Assembly: GCF_002776525.5 (NCBI RefSeq)
Contig: NC_045441.1
Coordinates: 129,995,402-130,059,401, forward strand
Length of the DNA: 64,000 nucleotides
From: Piliocolobus tephrosceles
Taxonomy: Eukaryota; Chordata; Mammalia; Primates; Cercopithecidae
Direction: 5' to 3'
The number at the start of each line of letters is the position of its first letter. The stretch's first letter is position 1. The notes beneath the pieces are model-generated. The model searched no databases, was not told where the DNA came from, and saw only the letters and a list, made by a program, of their open reading frames with translations. Positions 10,452-22,079 of this stretch are shown here, in pieces. Both the position numbers and the translations under genes were made by a program.

Positions 10452-10559
10452 TATTTTAACGTAGACAACTACATCACAGTAACTGCCAGTGTTCCTCAAA
10501 TTTTGAGCTTCGAGATCATTTAATATAGTGGTTTTTCTTTTATTATTAAACATCTTTAA

Positions 10560-12240
10560 ATTTTTTTCTACACTAGTAATACAACGTATTCTCAACTATA
10601 AAAGATTCAAATAATACATGAATATTCAGAATAAACCATGAAATCTCTCTTCATCTTCCTCACATTCTCAGGCCCCCTTTCAAAAAGGTTAAGTTCTGTT
10701 TATGGTTTGGTGAGCAACCTTCCATGTCTCCCCTTTACTCATGGAAAAAACATAAAGACATAGTATATGAAATGTACAAATATAATTAAATACCATATAT
10801 AAAATACTTTTAACACTTGCTTTTTTCACGGAATAATAACAATGCCTCAGAAGTCTCTCCATGTAAATATGTATATATTTTACTCCCTAATGGTTATATA
10901 GCATTCATTTCATAGCATTGCACTGCTTATTTCAACAGTCTCTAAACTTCAGTGGTATCCAGGGGTTACGTGGGCATAGACAATTTTAAGAGAATTTGCA
11001 GATCCTCAAGTTTTATCTGTATGTTCCCTGATTCATCTGCTTAAGAACTGGTTCTCCTTCCCTACTTCCTCTTTTAAAATAATTATTTTCCACTTTATAA
11101 AAGAAAGGCAAAGTTCTTTTCCACCTCAAATACTACTAAGATGCATCATTCTGAGATATATAAATTCCAAAGTACCTAACAAATAGACAGTTAAAAGGGG
11201 GAAATTCCTTGAGAGAAAAGGGGGAAAAATTAAGAGCAGGACCATATTTTATCAATGAAACAAATCTGTGGCAAGGCTCCAAGCCTTACCCATGTATCCA
11301 GCCAGCCAGACTAAAATCCAGAAGTTCAGTGGTTACTAAATGGCACATATTAGCATATTTAAGATAAATAAGTCATCAGGTTTTTTTCTTTCTTGATAAA
11401 AAAGAAAAACAGTCCAATCTGTCTGGTTTGATAGAACTGGCTATCAGGTTATATGGCAGATTCTATTTCTAAGTTGAATGATCTAAATCTGCAGCTTAAA
11501 GGCTTGTCCAAAAATATATATTTAACATAAATATAATGCACAGTAGAAATTATGACCTTTTAAACTATTCAAAGTAATACACAATAGAAATTATGGCCTT
11601 TTGAACTATTCAAAGTTATAATGAAAAAATGTGAGATATCAATTTTTAAATGTACAGGAAAATAAATGAAAAAAAAAAAGAGTTCCAAATCTCTTGGTTT
11701 ATTTAATAATTGCCTTAATAACGGACATTTAGATTATTCAATTTCCTCAACATCAAACAATACTTCAAAAAATAGTTCTGAATTGCTTTTCAGAGTAAAG
11801 GTGCAAGTTTTATTTTTTGGTATCTAGGTACAGGATTCCAAGATTGAAGGATATACCTATTTTAAAATTTAATATATATGCCAAATGGTCTTCCAAAAGA
11901 GGAAATGTATCAAGTCCAGTCCCTATCTGCAGGGTATAAGTCCACTCCTTTCCCCACAATCTCACCAACACCCAGCATAATCACACTTCTAAACTTCTGC
12001 CAATCTGAAAGGGAAAAGGCAATCATGTTTTAATTTGTATTTCTTACAAAGTTGAGCACTTTTTATACTTACTGGCCATTTGAGATTTTGGAAAATTTCC
12101 TATACTGTACCCTCCCTTTTATTCTATTGAGTTGTTTTTTCCATATTCATTTATAGATAGTCTTTATTCTGGATATTAATCTTTATTCTTCTACAAATGT
12201 TAAGGTCTTTCAATTGTTTTTCACAACTCTTGTCATATAA
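10560..12240 (-). repeat. Old L1 debris, antisense
   Basis: Phrases such as CTTGCTTTTTTCACGGAATA, CCAAATGGTCTTCCAAAAG, CCACAATCTCACCAACACCC, TTGAGCACTTTTTATACTTA and TATTCTGGATATTAATC are the reverse complement of the 3' half of an old L1. Fragmented and heavily diverged; the subdivision is uncertain. Includes a local tandem duplication at 11542-11620. Confidence 0.6.
11542..11620. repeat. Diverged 41-bp tandem duplication
   Basis: AGTAGAAATTATGACCTTTT starting at 11542 recurs as AATAGAAATTATGGCCTTTT at 11583. The remainder of the unit (AAACTATTCAAAGTAATA versus GAACTATTCAAAGTTATA) also matches. Four mismatches or so over 38 bp show age. Confidence 0.85.
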
Positions 12241-12244
12241 AGTC

Positions 12245-12720
12245 TTGCTACTCAAAGTGTGGTCCACAGACCAGAAGCAGCAGCATCTTCTGAAAGAGTG
12301 TGAGAACAGCAGAAGCTGGCCTGGCACAGTGGCTCACATCTGTAATCCCAACACTTTGGGAGGCCAGGGCAGGTGGATCACTTGAGCCCAGGAGTTCACA
12401 ACCAGCCTGGGCAACACAGCAAAACCCCATCTCTATAAAAAATACAAATATTAGCTGGGCATGGTGGTACCAGCCTGCAGTCCCAGCTACTCAGAAGGCT
12501 GATGTGGGAGGATTACCTGAGCCCAGGAGGTTGAGGCTGCAGGGAGCCGTGACTGCACCACTACACTCCAGCCTGGGCAACAGAGTGAGATTCAATTTCT
12601 ACCGCCGCCCCACAACCTGCCAAAAAGAAAAAAAAAACCAGCAGAAGCTCAAGCTTCATCTCAGATCTACGGAACTTTAACAAAATGATTCATATGCATA
12701 TTAAAGTCTGAGAAGCAAGG
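12245..12720 (+). repeat. MER5A (hAT-Charlie MITE) with nested Alu
   Basis: CTACTCAAAGTGTGGTCCAC begins the element and CATATGCATATTAAAGTC then TGAGAAGC ends it. These are the diagnostic ends of MER5A, a non-autonomous hAT transposon. An Alu occupies 12318-12638. Confidence 0.85.
12318..12638 (+). repeat. Alu nested in MER5A
   Basis: Begins GGCCTGGCACAGTGG; the tail is unusual (TACCGCCGCCCCACAACC then A-rich). TSD CAGCAGAAGCT at 12307-12317 and 12639-12649. Confidence 0.93.
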
Positions 12721-12869
12721 ACAGAGGTTCCAAATTGTTTTTCCAGTCAGGTATTTCAGTATTTTCTTTCACGATGCCTTTGCTAATTTCTCATATCTCC
12801 AAAAAGTGTTAGATGGCTTCTTTTATCAAGCTACACTTATTCCCTAGGTGATCTCATCCAATCTTGTAT

Positions 12870-14180
12870 CTTTATATGCCAACTATGAACTGACAATGCC
12901 CAAAATTTAAAATCCAACTCTATCTTTTCCTCTCAACACCAGATTCCTAACTGCCTGCTGAATATGTCTACTAGCATACCTAATAAGCATTTCAAACTTA
13001 ACATGTTCAAAGACTAACTTCTGATCTCCCCCATCAACCCCACAAAACTTGTTTTTCCTAGTCTCTTTACCTCAAAAATGATTAAGCTCCATTCTTTGAG
13101 TAAACCCAAAACTTCAGCATCATCCCTGACTCTTTTCACACATCTGACAATCCATCTCAATCCATCTCCAGATCAAAAGATATGTAGATATTAGTCACCT
13201 TCTCTACCACTACCATCCTGGTCTAAGCCATCTTCATTTCTCTCTTAGCTTATTACAACAGTTTCTGAAATGGCCTCTCCTGTTTCATGCCTAGAATGGA
13301 ACAGTAGCTGTTCTTCAAAAACTGTAACTGCAGGCAACGCATGGTGGCTCATGCCTGCAATCCCAGCACTTTGGGACGCTGAGACGGGAGGATGGCAACA
13401 TAGTAGGACCCTGTCTCTACAAAACAAAACAAAACAAAACAAAACAAAAAAAGTTAGCCAGACGTGGTGGTGTGTGCTTGTGGTCCCAGAGGCTGAGGTG
13501 GGAGGATAGCTTGAGCCTGGGAAATTGAGGCTGCAATGAGCTGTGATCACATCACCCCAACCTAGGCAACAGAGTGAACCCCATCTCAAAAACAAAACTA
13601 TAACTGCAGATCACATGTCATTCCCTTGCTCAAAACCCTCCACTGGCTTCCCCAATAAAAATCACCAAAGCCAGGACCTGGCCCTTTGCTATTTGTCTAT
13701 CTTCATTTCTTACTGTTCTCCCGTCACTCATCCCTCTCCAATCACACTTGGCCTCACTGAACATGCCAAGTATACTCCCAATGCAGGACTTGTGAATTTA
13801 CTATTCCTTCTGCCTGGAATGCTCTTCCCCTAAGATTTCTATAAGGTTTGCTATCTTATCAAGTTAATTCATCTCTTTATCCCAGTGTCACCTTATCAAT
13901 GAAGCATTCTCTTACCTTCTCATTTAGAAAGCCTCTATCCCTCCCATTCCTTAGAGGCACAGAGTCAGTTATACTCTTTGTTAATTTTATTTGTTCCATA
14001 GCATATGCAACCACCTTACTGTATACATTTCACGTGTTTCTGTTAGTGATGTGTGTCTTCCCCACTCCCCAACAGAAAGTCCAGGAGAGTATGGGTTTTT
14101 GTCTTATTTTTTCTGATTTATCCCCAGAGCCTAGAACAGTGCCTAGCATACAGTAAGCACTCAAACATATATTTGTTTAA
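12870..14180 (+). repeat. L2 LINE, 3' part, split by an Alu
   Basis: Contains L2 landmarks: CATCATCCCTGACTCTTTTC, CTCAAAACCCTCCACTGGCT, CTGCCTGGAATGCTCTTCCC and the terminal GTGCCTAGCATACAGTAAGC. L2 is an ancient mammalian LINE, inactive for over 100 My. Interrupted at 13333-13593. Confidence 0.87.
13333..13593 (+). repeat. Alu nested in L2
   Basis: Shortened Alu (internal loss near GGGACGCTGAGACGGGAGGA) with a (CAAAA)n linker. TSD AAAACTGTAACTGCAG at 13317-13332 and AAAACTATAACTGCAG at 13594-13609, one mismatch. Confidence 0.93.
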
Positions 14181-14195
14181 AAAAAAATGAATACT

Positions 14196-14391
14196 TTATT
14201 TTTAAAACAGGGTCTCTGTCTCCCAGACTGGAGTGCAGTGGTACAATCTTGGTTCATTGCAGCCTCAGCCTCCCTGGCAACAATCCTCCCACCCCAGACT
14301 CCCAAGTAGTTGGGACTACAGGCGCGCACCAGCACACCTGGCTAATTTTTGTATTTTTAGTAGAGATGGGGTTTTGCCACATTGCCCAGAA
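14196..14391 (-). repeat. Alu, 5'-truncated
   Basis: Antisense Alu from ACAGGGTCTCTGTCTCCCAG to GGGGTTTTGCCACATTGCCC, where it stops before the Alu 5' end. It is the nearest minus-oriented Alu upstream of BRAF exon 2. Confidence 0.9.
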
Positions 14392-14698
14392 TGGATCTTT
14401 CCTTAGAGCATCCCTCTATGACGTGTTCACTGATCAACTGGACAAAACTGTTTTTAAGTCATAATTTGATAACACAGAGTTGATTATGTTTTCCATGTCT
14501 ATTAGCTACTTTAAGTTCAGAAACATTTTTTTTATGTCCCCTCATGACTTATTTTGGTGTCTTAGTCATAATAGGTACTCAATTAAAGCTGAAGATTTAA
14601 GCTGGTTTCAGAAAAGAGTAAGAGAGAAAACAAGTCATCCTAGTTCAGTGATCCTTTCTTGGGCCCAGTAAATTCAGGACGGTATTACCCACGCTCCC

Positions 14699-14722
14699 TT
14701 TTTTTTTTTTTTTTTTTTTTTT
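14699..14722. repeat. Poly(T) tract
   Basis: About 23 T in a row (14700-14722), not attached to a recognisable Alu or L1 body; possibly a processed insertion remnant. Confidence 0.8.
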
Positions 14723-14877
14723 CAGTAAAAACTTATATGCAGTTAGCATAAAGAACTATTTCTCCCAAGGGATGGGAGAGGGAAAGTGGGGGAAAATAAT
14801 CAGAGATGAGAAATGAAGAGAATGAGTTGATTAGAATAAAATTTTCTTGCTGAGATATAAAAAAATGGTAAGATTGG

Positions 14878-15200
14878 GCCGGCAGTGGTGACTCACACCT
14901 GTAATCCCAGCACTTTGGGAGGTTGAGGTGGGTGGATCACTTGAGGTCAGGAGTTCCAGACCAGCTGGCCAACATGGTGAAACCCCGTCTCTACTAAAAA
15001 TACAAAAATTAGTCGGGCGTGGGGGCGTGCACCTGTAATCCCAGCTACCCAGGAGGCTGAGGCAGGAGAATCACTGGAACCCGGGAGGCGGAGGTTGCAG
15101 TGAGCTGAGATTGCGCCATTGCACTCCATCCTGGGTGACAAGAGCAAGACTCCATCTCCAAAAAAAAATAAGAAAGAAAGAAAAAAAAAGAAAAAGAAAA
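14878..15200 (+). repeat. AluS-type with A/G-rich tail
   Basis: Begins GGCCGGCAGTGGTGACTCAC (CpG box loss). Tail is AAGAAAGAAAG-rich. TSD TAAGATTGG at 14869-14877 and 15201-15209. Confidence 0.93.
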
Positions 15201-15949
15201 TAAGATTGGTTAGGTATAGTGAGGCCAGACCATGAGTGTCTGGAAATCGGGTTTTTTATCTCCCCAAAGAAGAGTGATTTTATATCCGAAGAATAAACAA
15301 AAGTCACAATGACCCTTGTCGGAATTTTAAAGAATGAGTTTGGGAGAGAAAAGTCTTTCAGAATCTCCAGAGGAGTTACAGAAAGAACTTTGATGACTCT
15401 TATAAAATAGATACATTAAAAAATAGAATACGATACTGAAAAGCTAACAGTAGGTACATAGTTAAAACATCTTCTTGGAAAAAAAAACGAAAATCTGTTG
15501 CCACAATCCTAAAAGGGAGATGAAAAAATTAAAAACTAAAAACTTCAAGAAAGTTACTAAAAGATCTCCTCTCCTGTTTTAATCTCTTCAGTAGACCACA
15601 GCTGTTACAGCCAAGCAAGCTCAGTAAATAATTGATCATTTTTAGTGACTTTACAAATGGCAAAACTCCTTCTCCAAAAAAAAGGCTGAGAATTAAAAAA
15701 AAAATCCTAGAAGATGCCCATGTTAAAATATAAATGCAGACAAACTGTTACAGAAGGACATAAAGGGGAGTTATGGCACAAAAAAAAAAACCTACAGCCA
15801 TTGGCTCCCCTCATCCCTTAAAGAAAATGTAATTAAAATAACAATTAGTAATAGGTGATTTTATATATATATATTTATATATATGAATATCTTCTAAATT
15901 AAGAAGCTAGCAAAACCTAGATATTAAAACTCAACAAAGATAACATTAA

Positions 15950-15991
15950 AAAAAAAACAAAAAACAAAAAACAAAAAAACAAAAAAAAACA
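15950..15991. repeat. (CAAAAA)n low-complexity tract
   Basis: ACAAAAAACAAAAAACAAAA-type repeat directly abutting the 5' end of an Alu; probably the target or an older tail. Confidence 0.8.
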
Positions 15992-16270
15992 GGCCGGGTG
16001 CAGTGTCTCATGCCTATAATCCCAGCACTTTGGGAGGCCGAGGCCAGGAGTTCGAGACTAGCCTGGCCAACAAGACAAAAGCCTTTCTCTACTAAAAGTA
16101 CAAAAATTAGCTGGGTGTGGGTGTGCGCCTGTATTCCCAGTTACTTGGAAGGCTGAGGCAGGAGAATCTCCTGAACTTGGGAGGCGGAGGTTGCAGTGAG
16201 CTGAGATCACGCCACTATACTCCAGCTTGGGTGACAGAGCAAGACTATCTCTAAACAAACAAACAAACAA
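15992..16270 (+). repeat. Alu with internal deletion
   Basis: Starts GGCCGGGTGCAGTGTCTC. About 20 bp are missing after GGGAGGCCGAGGCC (the GGTGGATCACCTGAGGTC segment). Tail is (AAAC)n. Confidence 0.92.
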
Positions 16271-16489
16271 AACATAAAATAATCCAAACTCTGAAGAAAG
16301 GCATCAAACTCTTAAATTCATATATATGATATATAAACATATATAACAGTATATATAAAAATTATATATTAAAAGCAAGAATAATTAATTAGGAATCCAG
16401 TAACATAATACTTAATAGGTCAAAGGAGAAAACTACAGGACCAGCCTAAAAGATTCCAAGAAACAAATAATTGTTACAAAAGGTGGAGT

Positions 16490-16541
16490 TGGGGGAGGAA
16501 CAGAGTGGGGGGAGGAACAGAGGGAGGGAAGGAAGAGACAG
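16490..16541. repeat. Polypurine tract with a 16-17 bp tandem repeat
   Basis: TGGGGGAGGAACAGAG occurs twice in tandem (16490-16505, then with one extra G), followed by GGGAGGGAAGGAAGAGACAG. Nearly pure purine for about 45 nt. Confidence 0.75.
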
Positions 16542-17224
16542 AAGTGGTCCCGAAATTTCAAGAAAATGGAATCACAGTACTGAAAGCAAGGAGGCCAGAA
16601 CCATCAACCATTTAGTTGGAAAAATTCAGAACATTCCTGAAAAACAGAAAACGAATATAATCAGTTTGACAAAGAAATCAAAGCTAATAAACTGCAGACC
16701 AAAACACAAAAGTAAATTTCTATTAAGATAACTCTGGAAGAACAGCAAGCTTAAAGACAACACATATAAGAAGGAAGCATGAGGAAACTATTATAAAGAC
16801 TTGAGTTTTGAATCATACAGTCATCAAATTAAAACCTTAGGTAATGTAAAACAGATTACTGCTGAATAGAGAATTAAAGAACTAGAAGGTGACTCGGAAA
16901 ATTAGCCAAAAGGCAGAGATAAATGGATGGAAAATATGAAAGACATGAAGCACAGAATGAGGTAATCTGGGAGGTAAACAGGGAATAGGGGAGATATTTG
17001 AACAGAAGCTGGCCATAAATTTTCCAAAACAGGTGAAAATTAAAAAATTCAGTTCTTAAAGTCAACCAGGAAGAAAAGACAAGTTAGATTGATGGCATAC
17101 TTCTCAACATCAGTAGAAGAAGCAAGAAGACAATGAACTGATGTTAAGATGCAAGAAGAAAATAACTAACAACCTAGAAAAAGGAAACTGAATCAAGAAG
17201 TACTATCAAAGAAAGAATGGCATG

Positions 17225-17745
17225 AGAGGGCTGAATAGTGGCTCCCCCACCAAGATAACTAAACATATACCAAGACTCAGAAGAACCTGTAAATGTTATC
17301 ATATGTGGCAAAAGGAACTTTGAAGACATGATTAAATATTGTGAAACAGGGAGATTATTCTGGAAATCTGGGTAAGCCCTAAATGTAATCGACAAGCATA
17401 CTTATAAGATGGAAATAAAGGGGAATTTTACTATAGTTGATTAGGTGATATAAAAACTCAGCAGAGAAAGATATGAAGATGCTACACTGCTGACCTTGAA
17501 GATGGAGGAGGTGGCCATAAGCCAAGAAATACAAGGAGTGCAGGTCTAGAAGCCGGAAAAGGCAAGAAATCAGATTTTTCCTTATTCCTCTAGAGAGAGC
17601 AAAGTCTTGCTGATACCTTGATTTTTGCCCAGTAAAACAAACTCATTCCAGATTTCTGACCTCTAAAAATGTAAGAGAGTACATCTGTGGTGTTGTAAGT
17701 GACCAAGTTTGTTGTTATTTATTATTGCAGACATAGAAAATGAAC
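17225..17745 (+). repeat. MLT1-type solo LTR (ERVL-MaLR)
   Basis: CAGAAGAACCTGTAAATGTTA, GGGTAAGCCCTAAATGTAAT, GAAGCCGGAAAAGGCAAG and GACACCTTG-like GATACCTTGATTTTTGCCC follow the MLT1 LTR order and end near ATAGAAAATGAAC. It splits the L1/HAL1-like region. No internal retroviral sequence remains. Confidence 0.82.
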
Positions 17746-19130
17746 ATAGATGGAGAATCTAGAGACTAATACACATGAAAGCAAACCTAAATAAGCATTT
17801 AGGTTTTATTAATAAGTTTATTAATAAGCATATTAGGTCTTAACAAAATAAGCATATTAGATTTACATAAAAGTAACAACAAAACAATGACTACATGAAT
17901 GAGGGAAAGGGCCCACATTACAGCATTTCAAAACCTATCTATTATTATTCAAGAAGAGAGATCTAGGAACATCTTGTGCCAGATATCAGAACAACATCAG
18001 AGGCCAAGTTGAAGGGACTCCTACTGACCAAATTTGGAGATTTTCAGCAAAAAAATAAAAATAAAAAATAAGTACCGTAATTGACCATAACACATAGTAT
18101 GCAAACAAAAAAACCTTCGTAATTCCATAAAAATTAAAAAGGTATGAGAGCATTTGCTTACACTGTAGGTGACTATTACACCCTTAGAAAACCAAACTTT
18201 AAATGAAAAAACTTATGCATGTATCCTGCATTTTTAGGAAAAATTAGTTATTCCCACTTGATATAGGGAAATGCTTCTTTACAAAAGAATGCCAGCTAAC
18301 ATAAAATAATTGGTTCAGAAAAGGATCAAAGGATGCTAAAATCATTAGGAGGAAAGCTGATTGAGAACAGGATACTTACATAGTGCCAAAGTATTTTCCC
18401 ACATATTAAAGATGAAGGGGAAAACATACCTTCAAGTGGCTTAGAACCATTAATAGTGGAACAAACCAACATATGCCTCTGGATGTGATGCAACATGAGA
18501 CATCACCCATGAAGTATACATGCAAAACATTGAAACTGAATCTAATCAAGACTTTATACTTAACTTCTAGTTTAGAAGAAATACAGGGAATAGAGAAACA
18601 TGCTAAAACTACTACAATGAAATAATCAAATATAGACTGTGGGACATTCTATAAGACATTTTTCTTCTCTTTGAAAATCAAAGCGTTGGCAATCAGACTA
18701 ATCCAAAATGTGGCACATTCTAAGACAACTGTCCTGGACTCTTTAATAAATCATTTCATGGGAAAACAAAACAGTAGGTGGCCAGTTTAAGACTAAAAGA
18801 TAACTACTACTAAAAGACAACAAATAATTCAGTGCATGCACAAGTGGATCTTAGTTTAGGGATGGAAGATAGCTGTAAGAGACATTCTTGGGACAACCAC
18901 GGAAATTTGAACACATATCACATGTAAGATGATGGAGTTGTTAATCTTCCTAGATATGATATTTTGGTCAAATGAAATAATTTCCTTTTTCTTAGGAGAT
19001 ATACATACAGTAAAATGTTAACAATCATTGAATCTTGGTAGTATAGGTAGTGTTTATATAAGTGTTTATATAAATATATAGAGAGACAGGCATAAGAATT
19101 AGAAATGTAGAGACAAAAAACTGATTTGTA
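17746..19130. other. Unassigned, possibly very old L1-like sequence
   Basis: No gene seen. 18600-19080 (GGGACATTCTATAAGACATT, AACTGTCCTGGACTCTTTAA, TCTTAGGAGATATACATAC) resembles a common degraded mammalian repeat, perhaps an old L1 3' region. 17790-17870 has short internal repeats of AATAAGCATATTAG. Confidence 0.4.
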
Positions 19131-19134
19131 GGAA

Positions 19135-19410
19135 ACATGCTATCTACAGAAAAATCCAAGAGAATCTACAAACCATGAGGGCTAATACCTATTAACTATA
19201 AAAACTAAGGGAAGAGTTTAGCAAGGTTTGTTGGATATAAAATCAAGGACATAAAATTACATGGTGTTCTAACACATTAGCCAGAGTCAACAAAAAAAAG
19301 ATGCTTCTCATGATAGCAACATTACAAAGAATCTAGAAGAAAAGTCTAACAAAAGATTCCCAAGACTTTTGTGACAGGAACAACAAAATAATGTGCAGGT
19401 GCACAAAAGA
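19135..19410 (+). repeat. L1 ORF2 fragment
   Basis: GAAGAGTTTAGCAAGGTTTG, GATATAAAATCAAGGACATA and AGCAACATTACAAAGAATCTA correspond to a central ORF2 segment. Short and degraded. Confidence 0.65.
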
Positions 19411-19439
19411 CTACTAAGAAGAGAAACAGATTCAGTTGA

Positions 19440-19890
19440 CTCTAGAGGTTTCCAACCCTGTTTTGGTAGCTTATCAAAAAGCTGGCTCAGCAGGTCTGAG
19501 TTTGTTTAATGCAAGAAAAGGCTGATCAGCCACAGAGTACCGACGGCTTTCCCGTTCTCATAAGGCCATTTCACCAACCTCAAAGCTCCAGTTATTACAT
19601 AGGAGCACTTTCCACAGTACATTGTTCTAGCTGTGTCTGGTCAATGCACACATCTACATGGGGACAACAGACCTTAGGGAATTGTGTGTGCCTTAATACT
19701 TTATTTTTCTCCACTAAACCTTATTTCACATTACACCAAATGACATGCATGTGTGCATGCAGATGTGTTCCCCTTCACTTGACCAAGACCTACACAAATA
19801 TCCTTTATGGGAAGATTCAATATTATAATGACGTCAACTTTCCACAAATAAATTCAGTGTAGTGAAATAAACAAAATTCCAAAAATAATT
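19440..19890. other. Non-repetitive block with a perfect CRE octamer and a chance open frame
   Basis: No repeat family recognised. It holds the palindromic CREB/ATF octamer TGACGTCA at 19829-19836. A plus-strand open frame of 117 codons at 19509-19862 has low-complexity Cys/Thr/Tyr content, no known domain and no splice or promoter context. I judge it non-coding, but the block is unusual for being free of repeats. Confidence 0.45.
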
Positions 19891-19924
19891 TTTCCTCCAT
19901 GGAACTTGAAAAACTGATTCTAAC

Positions 19925-20222
19925 TTTTTTTTTTTTTTTTTTTAAGATGGAGTCTCGCTTTGTCACCAGGCTGGAGTGCAGTGACACGATCTTGGTTCAC
20001 TGCAACCTCTGCCTCCTGGGTTCAAGTGATTCTCCTGCCTCAGCCTCCCGAGAAGCTGGGACTACAGGTGCACGCCACCATGTCCAGCTAATTTTCTGTA
20101 TTTTTAATACAGACGGGATTTCACCATGTTGGCCAGGATAGTCTCAATCTCTTGACCTCGTGATCCACCCACTTCAGCCTCCCAAAGTGCTGGGATAACA
20201 GGCGTGAGCCACCGCGCACAGC
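19925..20222 (-). repeat. AluS/Y-type
   Basis: Antisense, T19 tail then AAGATGGAGTCTCGC; ends CACCGCGCACAGCC. Flanks CTGATTCTAA and CTGATTGTAA are a near-perfect TSD. Confidence 0.93.
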
Positions 20223-20636
20223 CTGATTGTAAAATTTTTATGAAAGCACTGTATAGTAGTAGCCTTTGACTATTTTGAATAATAAGGAGGGTAAGACTGG
20301 TGTTACCAGGAAAACAAGACTTACAGAGAAATGATACTAGCATACAGACAGAAAGACCAAAGGGACAGAATAGAGGGCTCAGAAACAGAGGCACAGGTAT
20401 TTATTTACACAGCATACAGTTCACGTTGGCATTATAATTTAGTGGGGAACAGAATGGACTATATAATAAATATTGCCAGGGTAAGTGGCCATCCTTTTGG
20501 AAAAGGTCAACTAATCCAAAAGAAAATGGGCAAAATACTTATGAATAGGTAGTTCACTATAGGGAATTCAGAATATATAATAAACACATAAAATAAATGA
20601 CCTCATGAGTAACCAAAGAAATACAATGAAAAACCA

Positions 20637-20945
20637 GGCCTGGTACAATGGCTCATCCCTGTAATCCCAGCACTTTAGGAGGGCAAAGTGGGAGAAATGC
20701 TTGAGGCCAGGAGTTCAAGACCAGCCTGTGCAACATAGCAAGACCATATCTCTAGAAAAAAATTTTTAAAAATTAGTTGGATGTGGTACCGCATGCCTGT
20801 ACTCCCAGCTACCAGGAGGCTGAGAGGCTGAGGTGGGAGGATTGCCTGAGCCCAGAAGTTTGAGGCTACAATAAGACCGGAATGCATTATTGCACTCCAA
20901 CTTGGGCGACAAAGCAAGACCTTGTCTCAAAAAAATACATACATA
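20637..20945 (+). repeat. AluJ-like, nested in L1
   Basis: Diverged Alu (AGGCCTGGTACAATGGCTCA start) with a (CATA)n tail. Decayed TSD AATGAAAAACCA / ATATGAAAAATCA. Confidence 0.9.
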
Positions 20946-21384
20946 CATATGAAAAATCAGTGAGATTGCAAAAAAATTGGGCCTAATAAGAGTGGTAATC
21001 ATGTACATGCAGCAACAAACACTACTATATTCTACATGGGGTATAATATAAATATTTGAGAGTAAATTGGCAGTATCTAGAGTAAAGCTAAGGATAAGCA
21101 TATCCTATCATGTAGCTACTTACATTCACATATGTACAAGCTATTTTCACTGCAGCAATGTTTGTAATAGCGAAAAACTAGAACCAACTCAAATGTTCCC
21201 TAAGAGAGAAAAAATGGCAAACTGGTATATCTGTATAACAAAATACCACATATTAAGTCAAAACAAAAAGCTAGCGCTATATTTATCACATGAATACATC
21301 GCAAAAACATAGTATTGATGAAAAAGCAAGTTTCAGGATACATACAACTTTAAAATGTCAACAATCTACAGAAAAATATTTTCT

Positions 21385-21815
21385 TTTTAAAAAAGGAAAC
21401 AGGCTTTATTCCAGCAAACAGTTTGCAAACCATGGAGACGTACCTTGGTATAAAATAAAGGCGGCTTCTGAGAGAACAAAGAAAAGGGGTTGTCATTTAC
21501 AGAGAAAGTTCATAGTCAGGTTTCCACTCTGGTCCACTATACAAATGAGGGGGTACAAACTTGTTCAGTTCTGATTGGCTGAGGCAGGTCACAGTGTATC
21601 TGTTAAGCCCAAAAGGCCAAATGGTATTTTCTGGTTGCTGGTGTTTCAGGTGGCATAAATAGGAACAGACAGCTAAGAAAGTCCTAAAGTTACTGGGTGT
21701 GTAAGTTCCAGGAATGCAGAGTACACATGTGATCTCTACATGTCTGCAAATGATCGCATGGCTCTATTTTGAATTTGGACTGTTAGCCACTCAGGATCTG
21801 TATTAAAGGGTTGGT
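21385..21815 (-). repeat. LTR-like insertion in L1, family unresolved
   Basis: GGCTTTATTCCAGCAAACAG, TTCTGATTGGCTGAGGCAGG and TGCTGGTGTTTCAGGTGGC are reminiscent of an antisense retroviral LTR. It clearly interrupts the L1, whose 3' sequence resumes near 21815. No internal retroviral sequence. Confidence 0.45.
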
Positions 21816-22079
21816 TCTTTCAGGGTTCACAAAAACATGCAATCAATGTTCTAGATTGTTTGTGGCTATATACCCACAGCAAAAGTATTTGAAATGTGCA
21901 TGGGCATGATAAACAGTAAATTCAGGATAATGGTTACTTCTGAAAAGGCAGAAAGGGCAGGGAAAAGTATCAAAGTAAGCCTGTAAGGTGCTATAGCTGT
22001 GTCTATAATTTTTTGGTTTCTAAAAATCTGAAGCATATATAAGACAATTCAACAAAACTGAGTTAATAGGTACACAGTT

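Larger units (their letters stand above)
15330..17224 (+). repeat. L1/HAL1-like old LINE region with nested Alu
   Basis: AAAATTCAGAACATTCCTG, TTGATGGCATACTTCTCAAC, AGAAGCAAGAAGACAATG and AAGTACTATCAAAGAAAG fit the ORF1-proximal part of old L1/HAL1 LINEs. Frames are broken. Boundaries are rough, and the part before 16430 is poorly supported. Confidence 0.5.
20300..22070 (+). repeat. Old L1 (L1ME-like), ORF2 end and 3' UTR, split by an Alu and an LTR-like block
   Basis: AGACAGAAAGACCAAAGGGA, GGCCATCCTTTTGGAAAAGG, AATGTTTGTAATAGCGAAA, then after the insertions GATAAACAGTAAATTCAGG and TTCTAAAAATCTGAAGCATA are consecutive L1 landmarks. Interrupted at 20637-20945 and 21385-21815. Confidence 0.8.

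Noticed and set aside
10374..10595. 73-codon minus-strand open frame overlapping the BRAF exon
   Set aside because: It is in the wrong frame for BRAF and crosses the splice acceptor; it is a chance frame, not an alternative exon.
19509..19862. 117-codon plus-strand open frame in a repeat-free block
   Set aside because: Not Alu-derived, but the composition is odd (Cys/Thr/Tyr-rich), no domain is recognisable, and there are no flanking splice sites or a promoter. Kept only as a feature of the non-repetitive block.
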